From Nigrospora sphaerica (taxonomy: Eukaryota > Ascomycota > Sordariomycetes > Amphisphaeriales > Apiosporaceae): a stretch of DNA of 64,000 bases. The stretch lies in NCBI GenBank assembly GCA_018287875.1, contig JAGVVL010000001.1, positions 1,240,001 to 1,304,000 of the forward strand. Direction: 5' to 3'. The notes beneath the pieces were generated by a model. The model was given only the letters and a program-made list of their open reading frames with translations, did no database searches and was not told the origin of the DNA. Position numbers and translations under genes: made by a program. Below, in pieces: positions 1 through 11,846 of the stretch (positions within the stretch are counted from its first letter, which is position 1; every line of letters begins with the position of its first letter).

Positions 1-477
1 AGATGGAGCTTCAGGAGCACTTACGGACCAGGATGGGTAGTACCTGGCAGCATCGTCACTCGCCGCTTTATACCCGTCTAGGAACAGTGCCCAATACGGA
101 TCGATCTCAGGTGGCGCCTCCGTCGTCGTCTCCCTCGCTGGACTTTGCCTTGGCTCCAGTCCTGAAAAGGAGAAAAACTCAGAGGCTTCCTGTGACACTT
201 CAGACGACCGGAGTGACTTCGCCTGCTCCGCTTCCCGAGGACTATCTGGCGGTGTCACCTCGTTGACGACGCGTAATCGACCGGACGGCCCATCATCTGG
301 TGTTGGCGATGCTGGAGGACGTGGCGGCGGGGATGCTTCCTCTGCAGAGGAACGGGGTGAGGCGGCTGTGGTAGCTTCTTCCGCAGGGCTCCTGGTTGAT
401 GGCTCGTTGCAACCTGGGCGCTTCCGCTTCAGGTGCTTACTTACGTGTTTGTGCATGAGGTCGGTTATGGTTCCCAT
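1..477 (-). CDS. Unrecognised protein, 5' part only (runs off left edge)
   Basis: A reading frame opens with ATG at 477 on the minus strand and stays open to base 1, giving at least 159 codons. The N-terminus starts MGTITDLMHKH and is followed by a basic stretch (KHLKRKRPG), then Ser/Pro/Glu-rich sequence and a more ordered segment near the edge (DPYWALFLDGYKAA). The lack of stops over the whole stretch and the sensible composition argue for real coding. Two strong GTAAGT donors occur on the minus strand, starting at 444 (after codon 11) and at 24 (after codon 151). The second keeps phase 0 and probably ends exon 1 just inside the window. I do not recognise a family. The upstream flank carries the imperfect tandem repeat at 535-762. 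Confidence 0.55.
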   Translation of the reverse strand, partial: MGTITDLMHKHVSKHLKRKRPGCNEPSTRSPAEEATTAASPRSSAEEASPPPRPPASPTPDDGPSGRLRVVNEVTPPDSPREAEQAKSLRSSEVSQEASEFFSFSGLEPRQSPARETTTEAPPEIDPYWALFLDGYKAASDDAARYYPSWSVSAPEAPS

Positions 478-534
478 GCTCTGTGATGAATGGCGGGATG
501 TGGGACAAGGCTGATCTCTCGGAAGGGTCTGGGA

Positions 535-762
535 AAAGGCGAAGGTGGCTGGATGTCCGGTAACGAGCCGACGGTCTTTTTATGAGAGGAGAAAATATTT
601 CTCGTGTCTCTAGAAGGCAGAAGGTGGGTGGATGTCTAGCAACGAGTAGTATGGGAGAAGAAGGGCTTGTCCGCGTTTCTGAAAGAAGGCAGAAGGTGGG
701 TGGATATCTCCTGACGAGCAGATAGTCTCTTGCGGTTCGAGAAGAAGGGCTTTCCCACGTTG
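535..762. repeat. Imperfect tandem repeat, about 3 units of 72-78 bp
   Basis: Three degenerate units begin near 535, 613 and 685. Each carries a core like GAAGGCAGAAGGTGGGTGG followed by an ACGAG block. The second and third units also share a GAGAAGAAGGGCTT block (near 656 and 740). The array lies directly upstream of the minus-strand gene starting at 477, so it is in that gene's promoter or 5' UTR. Confidence 0.7.
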
Positions 763-1473
763 AGGGTCCGATAAAGCTGCTGGTTACTGCCTTTTATGCT
801 TCATCCAGCACCCTCCCGAGAGGCAAGAACAGCAGAAGCTCGGCCATCACAATGCTCTTCCCCATCTTCAAAGGTCCATGATGCAAACCCGCCAGAAACC
901 CGGGCACGCCCCTACCGAGTCCGGGTCAGCAGCCCCCGAGTTCACGTTCGGATGCGGTTCCCCATTGCGGTGCTCCCTTTGGAAAGTTAAAAACCGAGTC
1001 TATCGCCAAACTAAGGCAGCTATTACACTCCGGGGTCAAGCCACACGTACTTTTGGACGTACTTAACGAGTACCTGGCATAGGAGGTTGTTACTGGATAC
1101 ATCAATACTTGAGTCTATGCTATCGAGACCCCCGTTCCATCAGCCCACCCCTATTCTGGGTACAACTGCGGGCTTGAGAACAAAGACGGCCACACGACAC
1201 CCTCCTAGTGCCTACACTAGATACAAGACCATCAAGGCCAACCCCCCATCCATGCAGCCAAGTTGCTGCCAAGGCGTGGGCGGCCCATACCAAACGGATG
1301 GGTTTATGACAGCCAGCTCCAGCTCAAGCGAGAAGCATGGTATACCAGAGTCCTCTTCCGACCCTGACCAAGAAGGCATTCCAAAATTTCTCGAACCAGT
1401 TTCCCCCCGCAGCAGAAGTTACCACACCTGAGCGTGCTTCTCGTCGCCTTATTTTTCCTCTGTTCCCAACTAA
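763..1473. other. Intergenic, nothing recognised
   Basis: This stretch lies between the left-edge gene's upstream repeat and the stop codon of the 1085-residue protein, so it should hold that gene's 3' UTR. Only short open frames occur, with no credible gene. Confidence 0.6.
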
Positions 1474-4400
1474 TCATACCGTCTCTTCTCTGTCCACGCT
1501 TTTAATTTGGTGGATCCTACCGCGTCCTTTCATTGCATTCTTGGTCTCCCTAGCCCATGTCGAGATCTTGTTACGAATCCGTCGGCGAAATCGTTGTCGT
1601 TGGGGCACTTCAGGCAAAACTGTTTCGCCGGCTGTAACGTCCTTGATCTCAGAGTCATTCCATCGAGTCCGGGCCTTCATTCTCCCTAATAAATCTTTTT
1701 TCTCATCATTCCCTTGTTGAGCAGCTGAAAGATCTTGCCAGCACCCTTGGTTGGCTCGTCCTACCAGCCAGCCAATGCCCGACATCTTTTTTTTCAGCCT
1801 GTGGGAATACACGACCTTGCTCCGATCAGATAAAGCTGAGGGTTGCCGGAAACCTGGTTCTTTTTCGTCCTGTCGTGCAAGTCCAGCCTTTCCAACTTTG
1901 AGCTCACCTGTAGGCGAATGGCTCCTGGTAGCAGCTTCAGCCTTCTCAACGACGTCTGAGTCGCCTTCGACGTCGTTCTCCCCTCTCGCTGTCTGTTGAA
2001 ACATGGCAGCCAGTCTATTAGCAGAAGTAAAGAGGTCACTGGGTGGTTTTGAGGCCAGAGCTGCCACTACAGGAGAACCGTGGGCACCTGGATGCCATCT
2101 TACAGTTTCTGGTGGTACAAGAGTGCAAGATTTGGCTTTGGATGGCTCGTTCTCGCGGTTGGGCTTCCGCCGAGACTTCTCATCAGTCTCAAAACCCCCG
2201 TCCGGAAATCGGCCTCGGCGCTGCTTGTTGTGGAGAAGATTCTCATCCTGGTCCATCGTTGTCTCTGCGTGCGGTGAATCGGAGCCTGATCCTTTGGGCC
2301 GGAGACGGATTCTGCGCAGTTTCTTTTGAACCCATGGATTCTTTTCCGAAGCCCCATGACAGATTACAGCAGCAGTGCTCTCGTTTCTTAGAGGTGTCGA
2401 ATTAACCAAGTGCGGCTGGCTAAGGGGCTGAAGAACCTGCGAACAACAATCGCTCTCTGGTGCAGGGGGACTTTTGCTTCCGATTCGACTCTCGGATGTG
2501 ACGGGCAGTGCAGGCAGGTCTTTCATGAGCTTGGGAATGCTGTTCTTGGTTCTGAGCTGTATGTCAGGAGATGTAGGCTTGGAGGCAATCAAGGGTGGTC
2601 CAGAACTCGCAGAAGAAAGTCTTGTGGAATTGTAGTTTGTATCACCGGGTACATCTTGTTCCCTGGAAACATCCAGCGCCGCATCGCGCCGCCTGTGTCG
2701 TCTATAGCCGCAGCTGGTGTCGGAAGCTGCCCTGGACGGATAATTGCCGGCCTTGTCAGATTTTAGGCTGATATTTTGGACGTGAACTGCCAAGTGGTCA
2801 ACGGTGTGTCCTATTTGCAGGCCAAGCGAAGACGACTTCGGCTCCGAGGCTTCTAACAAAGGCCTGATGTCTTCCTTAGGCGGCTTGTCCGCGGCATCCG
2901 TCCCGGCTGTTTCAGGCTGTTCCACAGTCGAACTCTCAGTTTTATTCCTCTCATATATCCAGCCCTTGATTTTGGCCGGGGCGTTGGTGTCGTCGCGAGT
3001 AGGTTCCGAGGGTGACCGATGAGAGTCAGCGGCGTTCTCAGAACCGGCAAGGGGTTGTGGGCCAGGGGCGTCGGTAGCTTCGTATCCATCCCCGTCATCT
3101 TGGCCTTCGCGAGACACAGTACTGATGTCAAGTACTTCTTCGATATGTATCGCAGGATTAGCAACACGTTTCAGCTGTACTTGCTCCCCAGATGGCGTAT
3201 GCTGCGGCTTTGGGGGTACAATCCAGTGGCAATCCTTGCGAGCGCCAGTCGCAGTATCTCGCGGCTCTATATCCAAGCTAGAGTTTACCTCATCCGTCGA
3301 GACCCTGCTGGTTTGTGACGGCAGGAAGTCGATATCATTACACCGCGCTGTTCTGTTATTATCTGTAGGTTTCGAGGGCACATAGGTAACCTTGCGACGG
3401 TCGAGCGGCGGGTATCCGGTTCTTAGAGTCGTTCTTTGTGCTCGTGAGCCTGTGGCCGAGCAAAAGCTAAGCGACCCGGTTTCGTGGCCATCGTACTGGC
3501 TGCCCATGTCGTCGACTGGGGAGCTTCGTTTTCCCCCGAAGCTAGAGGCTAGTTGCTCTTCAGATCCCTCCCGGAGAACCATGGCTTGCTGAACGCTATG
3601 TATTCTGGTAGGAACAGGGGCAATTGGCTGCGGTGGCGTCGTCGAACAGAATCTGCTGCTCTCAAAGTTTTCGGTGTAGTCGTAGTACCGAGGTGGTGGG
3701 ACTCCAGGACCGTTGTGGGTTACTTGCGGTGTTGGTGGCATTCGCTGGTGCATGTTCATGACGAAAGTCGAACTCGATGCTCTTGGTGGCGGGCTATCGA
3801 ACGCACCTCGAGGAGAAACACTCCTCCTGGAACGGTTCGACGCTGCGGACAAGGTCCGAGTTGAAGTTACCCTAGCATACTTGCGTGCGCGTGGAAGCTG
3901 GGTATGGCCGGGGAACAAGGGGATCTGGTTGTTTGCCTTAGCTCGAAGTCTTGGGCTGTGGCATGGGAACGGCCTGGAAGGTCCCGGGGCATTTCTCTGG
4001 CTCCAATGGGTCAGCCCTCAGATCGATGCGCTCGAGATAATCCAATACGTTTTAACAATGCACTCACACGAGAAACCCGATCGATCTCCACCATTTGGCT
4101 GTAGTCCACCAGACCAAAATTGGTGACCGCTGGCGATACAGGACGGGTGCCTGGACGTTTCAGGCGGGTAGGGTACGGATAAGGGGACCGCGGCCTCTGG
4201 AGGGGCCCGCCACTGCTTGGCTGCTTCTGGACAGTTACATCAGGCTTGTTCTGGGACAAGTGCCTTGAGCCAACCGTTGTTATCGAGGAAGACCATCGGC
4301 CGCGGTCGTCTATCGATCGGGATAGCGTGCTGGTCACAGAACTCTGGCTGTTCGACGCATACATGGAGAGGATTTCGGAAGCAGTGTCCCGGTGCGAAGG

Positions 4401-4802
4401 GGGCTTGATGTGGTCCTCACGATGCTGGATGTTGTCCAGCGATCGACATGACGGTTTGCGAAGAGGGTGTAACCCGGGATCGTAGAAGGAACGAGTGCTT
4501 GAAGATAGGGCCGCCTCGCATGTAGTCTGTGTCGGTTTGATGCTGAAGATTCCAATGTCCCCAGTCTCGGTCGTCGTTTTCAGCATGCCTCCCAGGGAGC
4601 CAGGCGAGGGAAGCAAGACAGAGTTTTCGTTCACACCACGAAGTGGCTTGTGAAGTGGCCGGCCCGGGTAGGCGAAGCTATTCCGGAGGGTCCCTTGGCT
4701 CGCAGAGCGCTTGGGTTGAATGTCTTGCTGGGCTATCTGCATGGTGGCGGCGGTTGCGAGAGAGGGGTTGAGGGTATGAGAGAGCGGCTGGTGGGCTTGC
4801 AT
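1474..4802 (-). CDS. Hypothetical 1085-residue low-complexity protein
   Basis: I read two exons, 4802-4068 and 3996-1474, joined by a 71-nt intron (GTGAGT donor, CTGAC branch region, CCAG acceptor) with phase kept. The product is about 1085 residues. ATG at 4802 is the first in-frame start. The protein is rich in Ser, Pro, Arg, Glu and Lys and looks largely disordered. There is no signal peptide, membrane segment or known domain that I can see. Short ordered-looking patches include LLPSPGSLGGMLK near the N-terminus. The C-terminus is basic (RRRIRNKISTWARETKNAMK). Such proteins are common in filamentous ascomycetes and often serve as scaffolds, but that is only a guess here. The splice junction is inferred from frame and signals. 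Confidence 0.75.
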
Positions 4803-5165
4803 GGAAGGGCAATAGATCTAGAGATAAGTGTACGAGACAGGGAAAAGGAGCACTAAGTGGCAGAGCAGACGATGATCATGTAAGGCCTGATACCAGAAGC
4901 TGGGAGCTGGAAGGCTCCGACCAGAATACAAAATGATAGGGTTGGCAGGTACAATCATGGAGTGGTTAGGCACGGCAGGTACAATCACGACGCCCGGTGG
5001 GCGACTTTTCATTCGGAGCAACAGTGGTCCGCGATTGCCGTGGCACTGAAATAGACTGTCTGTTACGGCTTTATCGGTTCCAGGAAGGTACAAGAACCAA
5101 GTGCGGAGAACACATTACTATCACAGTCTTAAACGAAGGTGAGTTACGTGGAAAGGAAGACAATT

Positions 5166-5203
<38 letters not shown>

Positions 5204-8200
5204 CAATAACCAGCGGAGGGAGGAAACTCCCTCTCTATAGCGATGTGAACACAACACCAGTGGTGATACTTAGTCTTCCAACCCTACGTATCCTGATTTC
5301 TAGCGTTATGAAGGGCTCATATAGGAAGCGGACGCCTATAGAAAGCGAGCTCACGTCGGTGGGACCCCAGACAGTTCATCATTCGCAACGTAGGCTCCTG
5401 AACAATCGCCATCCAAGTATCAAGACAAGTACCTACTTACGTATCAATGGATACAGCCACTTGTCAGTCGGACTTATTCTATACGAAGACACTTTCTCGT
5501 CACCAGATGCCGCCGCCTGGTGTCCGTTGGGGTTAATTCACCGCTTTCCTGACGGCCCCCTTCTTGAAACTTCTGACGTCGTCCACTAGGCTCTACATCG
5601 ATTCCGGATATTCACCCAAGATCCGTCTTTTAATGGCCCGTACATGCACAGTTATGGTGCTTGGCCCGATCACAAGGCTATCATCCTTGATCGCTCTCGT
5701 AACCTGCGGAGTACATATAAGCCAGGCCACCGCCTGGGTGTACTGCATTCTTTTTTTTTTCTGGCTGCGTGCGAACCTAGATGCTCACTTCATCCTCTCG
5801 TAAATGGGGCCTCAATAGCACAAATTGCAAGCTGGAGTCCGAGGAGAGAATAAAAGTCACGAAGACACGCGGGTAGATTGGGACTGAGTAACGGTCCACT
5901 GGCTTTTCGTCGGTCCTACGGCAGAGTATCCAGTTCTCCGACTTGACGATCAGCGGCTGCCTCTCGACAGTACGTTCATCCCGGCGCTTATACGGACTAA
6001 CTGGTACGCGTCGCTTACTTGATGGGTCGTGCAGATCACGGCGTGGTCATGTGCTAAATATAACAGGCCGTGAGGATTGCTCCAGCTGGGTTGCAGTTAA
6101 GACCTAGTTCGAAATACCACGTATGCTCTCTGGTTTGCCTGCGGATACCACCGTCCATGTACACACGTCTATGTATTGATGCGAAAGGTTGCCCCTACCC
6201 TACCGAGGTAGTTGCTTAGGGAAACTCTTTAGTTGTGTGTTTCCTACGCATAGCACGCGAGCGAGCGGCCAATTATCGACTGAGCCGGCGGCAAGGTGGC
6301 CTATCTCATGCCGCCAGCGAGTGAAGCATGGTGGAAATTGCCTTGGTACGAAACACCCGTACATCGGTTGTATCAGTTTATTCAATGCGGGGGCTCGACG
6401 GATGCCGAATGATACCCATGCCGAGTGCAAGCTAGCGAATCAGCATACTGAACAGCTCCATGGTTAAAGCTACATAGTATATGTGAAGTAGTTGCGGCTG
6501 GGAAACACAACCATCGATGGCTCCAAACGCCCTAGTTGGATCCTAGTGAATTCCGCTCGAGCGCTATTGTCCATGTAAATTTTGGCTTCACATGCTAGTC
6601 TGGATTGATGGACGAATGGTCGCACATAAAGAGCAGGCGGGAACCAGTATAGCACGTGTTGGCCCTGCTGTACAGCAGCGCGGCGATGGCAGGTGACACC
6701 CGTTTCAATATGCCCGTATTCGAATACAAGGCTTATTTGTAAGCAGGCAAGCAACCCAGCCACCAGGAGGGCAAACAGGCACAGGTTACTTTACTGACTG
6801 ACTAATGCGGCCAGCCTGCAACTACGGCCCCCCCGTCGTCTGACGGGCTGGCGGGCTCATCGCAACAGCGACAGCGGAATAAGGACCTGAGGATGAAATC
6901 TGTCCTTTCAAGCTTGCAGTCTTACGTGGCGGCTGGGACGGTTCCTTTTGCCGCGCTGCTGACGGAAGTATTGTGCCGTAAAGCAACGCTCGGAGAAAGC
7001 ACCCGCGGCCCCAAGAGGCAACGAAAGACGGCCCTGTCGGGAACCATGCATACTTGAACAAACCAGTGCAATGCATACTTCCCTACCTAGACACCGACCC
7101 CTCCATGGGTGGTTGGAGCCAGTACAACCTGTATCTCCCTGCCTTCTTACCCTTGCGCATGCTTGCATCTCAGCTGAAAGTACAACCACACAGACTTCAC
7201 GTGGTGGGCGGTCCGCAGTCGTTTTGCAGATCCAACCCAGGCGGGTTGCGGTTATGCCATACGGGCCGGCAGCGAGGGGGAATAGTGACTACTACCTCTT
7301 TGGGTACCATAGCCCCTGCACGGTACACATGATACCCCCCATGAAAACAGAAATAGAACCAGACTAGCCTGAAGTATACGGGGAACGCATAGGTGGGAAG
7401 GTTTACTGTGCGATGTACTACGGACAAATGCAGGCATTGCCAGCATTGCCGGCATCATAGTAAGACAATATCTGGATACCTCGAATAAGTAAGAGGTAGC
7501 TCTGACTTGAATGGCAGGCAGGATGGACACGACCCGCTGAACCGGGCGTTTGTGGTTGGCGGTCCTGAGACGAGCGGGAGATCCCTGCTCGGTGGCGGTG
7601 ATAGACAGTTACAGTATTGTGCAGGTAGACAGGACAGGTGTCATCTGGAACTGTTGGTCAGCTTGGCCATCCAGAGACGGGATGGACGGGCCCCAAGGGA
7701 ATTTTGCCGCAACTACGAGAGAAGGGTGCAGCACAACACCAAAAGGTGCAGCGCCCCGCCAGAAAGTCAGGCCAATAAAGCTAACGAACCGAGCTATGGT
7801 GGGGATGAAAGTCTTGGGGGGGCAGGTGGTCCCTAGGTACATCTCTCCCTCGCTGGCAATGGATCCGTACGTCTTAACTTAGTACCTAGCCCGTCCGCAT
7901 GGGATTACTCAAGTTACTTTATGCAGGATGGAGGTATGTACCCCGTCTGTCAGGAGCGTTCAACGCGGGAGGCATACACAGTAGTGACATGGGATGGACA
8001 CTCACCTGCGCTGGTCGTCAAGCAAGGATTCCACCCATGCGAATGTACGTAGTAAGACCTGGAGGACAGGCTGTTCACTCTGACGGGCACCGGGGAGCCC
8101 AGGGTAGTTAGTCGTACCTCGGCCAGCTACGCCACCAGGGACGGTACATGCTCCGCCTCTCCTCCACCACCAAGGCTGCTACTGACCTGCGGATTACAGA

Positions 8201-8712
8201 TCGGCCAAACCATCCATCTCCGCAATAAAAAGGGACCATCATGTCGTCCGGTATTTCTAAAGAACCTCTTCCCGCGTCTTGCCTTGCCTTCCTTCCAACA
8301 TTCTGTATTCCCCCCCAAAGCCGGACCTCTTCCAGCTCACTTTGGTTTTCAGTAAGTATCGCGGTCCCCTCGAATCATCTCTCCCTCCCTCCCGTTCCCC
8401 CTACCCCACCTGTCCATCTATCTATCCCCTCCCCGCCCCGCCACGGCGCCGCCTACCTACTTCCTAGTAAGAGGTACCTGGGTCAGTCTTTTGCCTCTAA
8501 GAGGTACATCCCGTATACGCGCCTTAGTTTGTCCACACCTGCAGCGGTTCTGGGCGCATATCTGGCCAGATTCCCACTCTCAAGCTATCTTATATCCGTG
8601 GCCGGACATACAAACGTTGTTTCTTTCACTTCAATCCTCAAGTTGTGCTGCCACCGCCGCCGAGTCCTGCCTGCTACACAGTCTCTAATCGCCGCGCAGT
8701 CTCGCCAACACC
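4803..8712. other. Gene-poor 3.9 kb intergenic region
   Basis: Divergent region between the 1085-residue gene (minus) and the disulfide isomerase gene (plus). All open frames are short, low in coding character and unlike known proteins. It holds a GT/GA microsatellite at 5167-5202, scattered TACCTA/TAGGTA motifs, and a pyrimidine-rich leader from about 8260 onward that fits the isomerase 5' UTR. I found no tRNA or 5S gene by eye. Confidence 0.6.
5167..5202. repeat. Compound microsatellite (GT)9(GA)9
   Basis: Nine GT units run directly into nine GA units in intergenic DNA. No function is implied. Confidence 0.95.
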
Positions 8713-10413
8713 ATGTATCCCAAAATTGCTTACAGCCTGCTGGCTGTCGCGGCCGCCGTGTCGGCTTCCGATGTTGCCCAGTTGACCAAGGACACCTTCG
8801 ACGACTTCGTTGCCACCAACGACCTCGTTCTTGCTGAGTGTAAGTCGCCCCGGGCCGTGCGTATCTGCTCGTGTGAACGAGGCTAACTTCTACCGCCTCC
8901 AGTCTTCGCCCCTTGGTGGTAAGCACTCCACGCGACGCTTCCCATGCTTGCGCCCGCCGGTCAGATCACTAATTGTACATAGTGGCCACTGCAAGGCTCT
9001 CGCCCCCGAGTATGAGGAGGCCGCTACCTCCCTCAAGGAGAAGGACATCAAGCTGGCCAAGATTGACTGCACTGAGGAGGCCGACCTGTGCCAATCATAC
9101 GGTGTTGAGGGCTACCCAACCCTCAAGGTCTTCCGCGGCAAGGAGAACATCACTCCCTACTCCGGCCAGCGCAAGGCTCAGGCGTAAGTTTACCCCCCGC
9201 CCGCACAGCCTTTTCCGAATTCCCTCTGGCGGTCGCGAGCTAACGGTCCGGCCTGACTAGTATCACCTCGTACATGATCAAGCAGTCCCTCCCTGCGGTC
9301 TCCCTGCTCACTTCGGAGACTCTGGGCGACTTCAAGACGGCCGACAAGGTCGTCCTCGTTGCCTACATCGACGCCTCGGATAAGGCTTCGAACGAGACCT
9401 TCACTGCTCTCGCCGAGAAGCTCCGGGACTCGTACCCCTTCGGTGCCAGCAACGATGCCGCCCTGGCCGAGGCTGAGGGCGTCACCGCCCCCGCCATCGT
9501 CTTGTACAAGCAGTTCGATGAGGGCAAGGTTACCTTCTCGGACAAGTTCGACGCCGACGCCATTGAGAAGTGGGCCCAGACTGCCTCGACCCCTCTGATT
9601 GGCGAGGTTGGCCCTGACACCTACGCCGGCTACATGTCGGCCGGTCTTCCCCTGGCCTACATCTTCGCCGAGACGCCCGAGGAGCGCAAGGAGCTCAGTG
9701 ACGCCCTCAAGCCCGTGGCTGAGGCGTTCAAGGGCAAGATCAACTTCGCCACCATTGACGCCAAGGCTTTCGGTGCCCACGCCGGTAACCTGAACCTGAA
9801 GACGGACAAGTTCCCCGCCTTTGCCATCCAGGAGACTGTCAAGAACCAGAAGTTCCCCTTCGACCAGGAGAAGAAGATCACGCACGATACCATCAAGGCT
9901 TTCGTTGAGGAGTTCGACTCGGGCAAGATGGAGCCCAGCATCAAGTCGGAGCCCATCCCCGAGACGCAGGAGGGTTCCGTCGTTACTGTTGTTGCCAAGA
10001 ACTACGATCAGGTCGTTCTGGACGACACCAAGGATGTTCTGATTGAGTTCTACGCTCCCTGGTGCGGACACTGCAAGGCCCTCGCCCCCAAGTACGAGGA
10101 CCTCGGTGCCCTGTACGAGGCCAGCGAGTGGAAGGACAAGGTCGTCATCGCCAAGGTTGATGCCACTGCCAACGACGTGCCCGACGAGATCCAGGGTTTC
10201 CCCACCATCAAGCTGTACCCCGCTGGCGGCAAGAGCGAGCCCGTAACGTACTCGGGCTCGCGCACCGTCGAGGACCTGATCAAGTTCGTCAAGGAGAACG
10301 GCAAGTACAAGGCCGAGGTCTCGGAGAAGTCTGCCGAGGAGACGCCGGTTGCCCCGGCCGCCACTGAAGCCAAGACCGAGGCCGCTAAGGAGTCTGCTCA
10401 CGATGAGCTGTAA
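8713..10413 (+). CDS. pdi1: Protein disulfide isomerase (ER, HDEL tail)
   Basis: The enzyme forms and reshuffles disulfides in proteins folding in the ER lumen. I read four exons: 8713-8839, 8903-8918, 8983-9183 and 9261-10413, giving 498 residues, close to the usual fungal length of about 505. Residues 1-18 form a signal peptide. The first thioredoxin domain has active site CGHC at 48-51 and the second has CGHC at 383-386; two inactive thioredoxin-like domains lie between. The protein ends HDEL, the fungal ER-retrieval signal. Exon 2 is only 16 nt, and the intron after it splits the first active-site Cys codon. All junctions use GTAAGY donors and are phase-consistent. The frame choice is secure because both active sites and the tail fall in one frame. 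Confidence 0.97.
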
Positions 10414-11273
10414 ATGCGTTCCGACTCGGATACCACATTTTCTGCTGTATTATTCCTTTGCCGCTCTGTTCTTGACAATGGAAAGAGCGAGCTGGGCGCA
10501 CTATGGGATCCCCAAAGAGGGACAAGGACTGTTTGGTGGCCACGAAGCCTCGCAGCAATATGGTTTATGAAATTTGATGCACTTGACTATGACGTATCGT
10601 ATTCCCAATGTGGTGCTGGTGATGATGCCGAAGGCTTGTATTTCGGTCCACGTACTGATCGCGAACCCATGCATATTCATAACGGACATCCATAGTGCAC
10701 CGATAGGGTGGGGGAAGTGGCGACGACCCGGTGCCTGGCCGGCGCGGCAACTGCGACGCGACATGCGACAGTGCGGAGGCTCGTATGATGTAGGATGTGG
10801 CCTGATGATGCCTCTGAGCGATGAAGGCTTCGCCGACGCTGTCGGATTATGCTCGTCCTGCACGGGCATGGATGCAAGTGCATGGGACGTGGGCGGAGAC
10901 GGGCACTTTGTCGTCGGGTTCGGCGGTGCGGCGGGCCATGGCTGTTATTATTGAGGGCTCCTGGAGAATGGCGGTTCCTTCCCACCGTCAAAAGCCCGGG
11001 TGGGTATTTCCGTGATTTGCCGGGGAGGTCCATCGGTCCAATTGACGGGAGGGACGTCCTGGCGTCACCTCTTCTGGAGCTCGGCTTCCCAATGAGAGCT
11101 TAACGAACAGCTTTCGTAACAGCTACATCCCAACTCCTCGGCTAGGATACCAGCTCTACCACACCACCACCACCACTTCTCCAAGCTTCCACATACCTCT
11201 GTCCCGCTGCCGGACCACAGCACGCACATCTCCCCGTCCCAACGCTGCCACGGCCTTCTACAGCCACATCGTC
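10414..11273 (+). other. Intergenic: 3' UTR of pdi1 and upstream region of next gene
   Basis: 860 bp between two plus-strand genes. No credible open frame. The last 150 bases are C- and CA-rich, typical of a 5' leader for the small mitochondrial protein gene. Confidence 0.6.
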
Positions 11274-11846
11274 ATGTCTGCCCGACTCCTCTCTTTCGGC
11301 GCCCGAAGCCTCTTGGCGACCCCGACCGTCGCCCGCAGTTTTTCGGCCAGCACGCGCCGGCTGGCCGACGCCGCACCTCTTCCTGCTCGCAAGCCTGTCG
11401 GTGCCTTTCGCGGAGGGTAAGTCGGTCATTGTCGGGGTGCCCCCAGCTCATGAGCCGCATGGCGATGCGCGGCGCGGCGGGGCCGCCGTCTTCCCTATCG
11501 CGGGGCGCAAATATGAGGAACGCTAATCGTCGTACTCTCGGACAGTCTCTTCGGCTTCCTGCTGGGCTCAACCCTGGCCGGTGGCGGCATCTACTCCTAC
11601 GTCCTGCAGGAATACAAGGCCAGCAACGAGCTTCTTACCGAAGACATTTACGTACGTTGCTATACCCCTCCACGCGTGCTAGTGGCATTTCCGCCGCCGC
11701 GGGCGGCGGCGGCGGCGACGACGATGGCCTCGAATAGCAACTAACTAAGAACGTCACAGGCCCTCCAGGCGGCTTGCCAGCGATTGAACAAGTACGTCCA
11801 GCAGCTGGAGGACAAAATGGATGCCGTCGAACGCAAACGGAAATAA
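11274..11846 (+). CDS. Small mitochondrial-type membrane protein, 111 aa
   Basis: I read three exons: 11274-11416, 11546-11651 and 11760-11846, with GTAAGT and GTACGT donors and a CTAAC branch before the last acceptor. The 111-residue product starts with an Arg/Ser/Ala-rich presequence lacking acids (MSARLLSFGARSLL), including a FSAS-type cleavage context, which suggests mitochondrial import. A glycine-rich hydrophobic segment near residues 50-65 is a likely single membrane span. The C-terminal 45 residues are helical and end in a coiled-coil-like stretch (LNKYVQQLEDKMDAVERKRK). Proteins of this plan occur widely in filamentous fungi as uncharacterised mitochondrial proteins. I cannot name its partner or function. 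Confidence 0.8.

Noticed and set aside
3956..4067. Alternative acceptor for the intron of the 1085-residue protein (after CCACAG)
   Set aside because: It breaks the reading frame; the CCAG acceptor at 3997-3998 keeps phase.
9190..10401. 403-codon minus-strand open frame
   Set aside because: It is exactly antisense to the large pdi1 exon; GC-biased codons leave the opposite strand free of stops.
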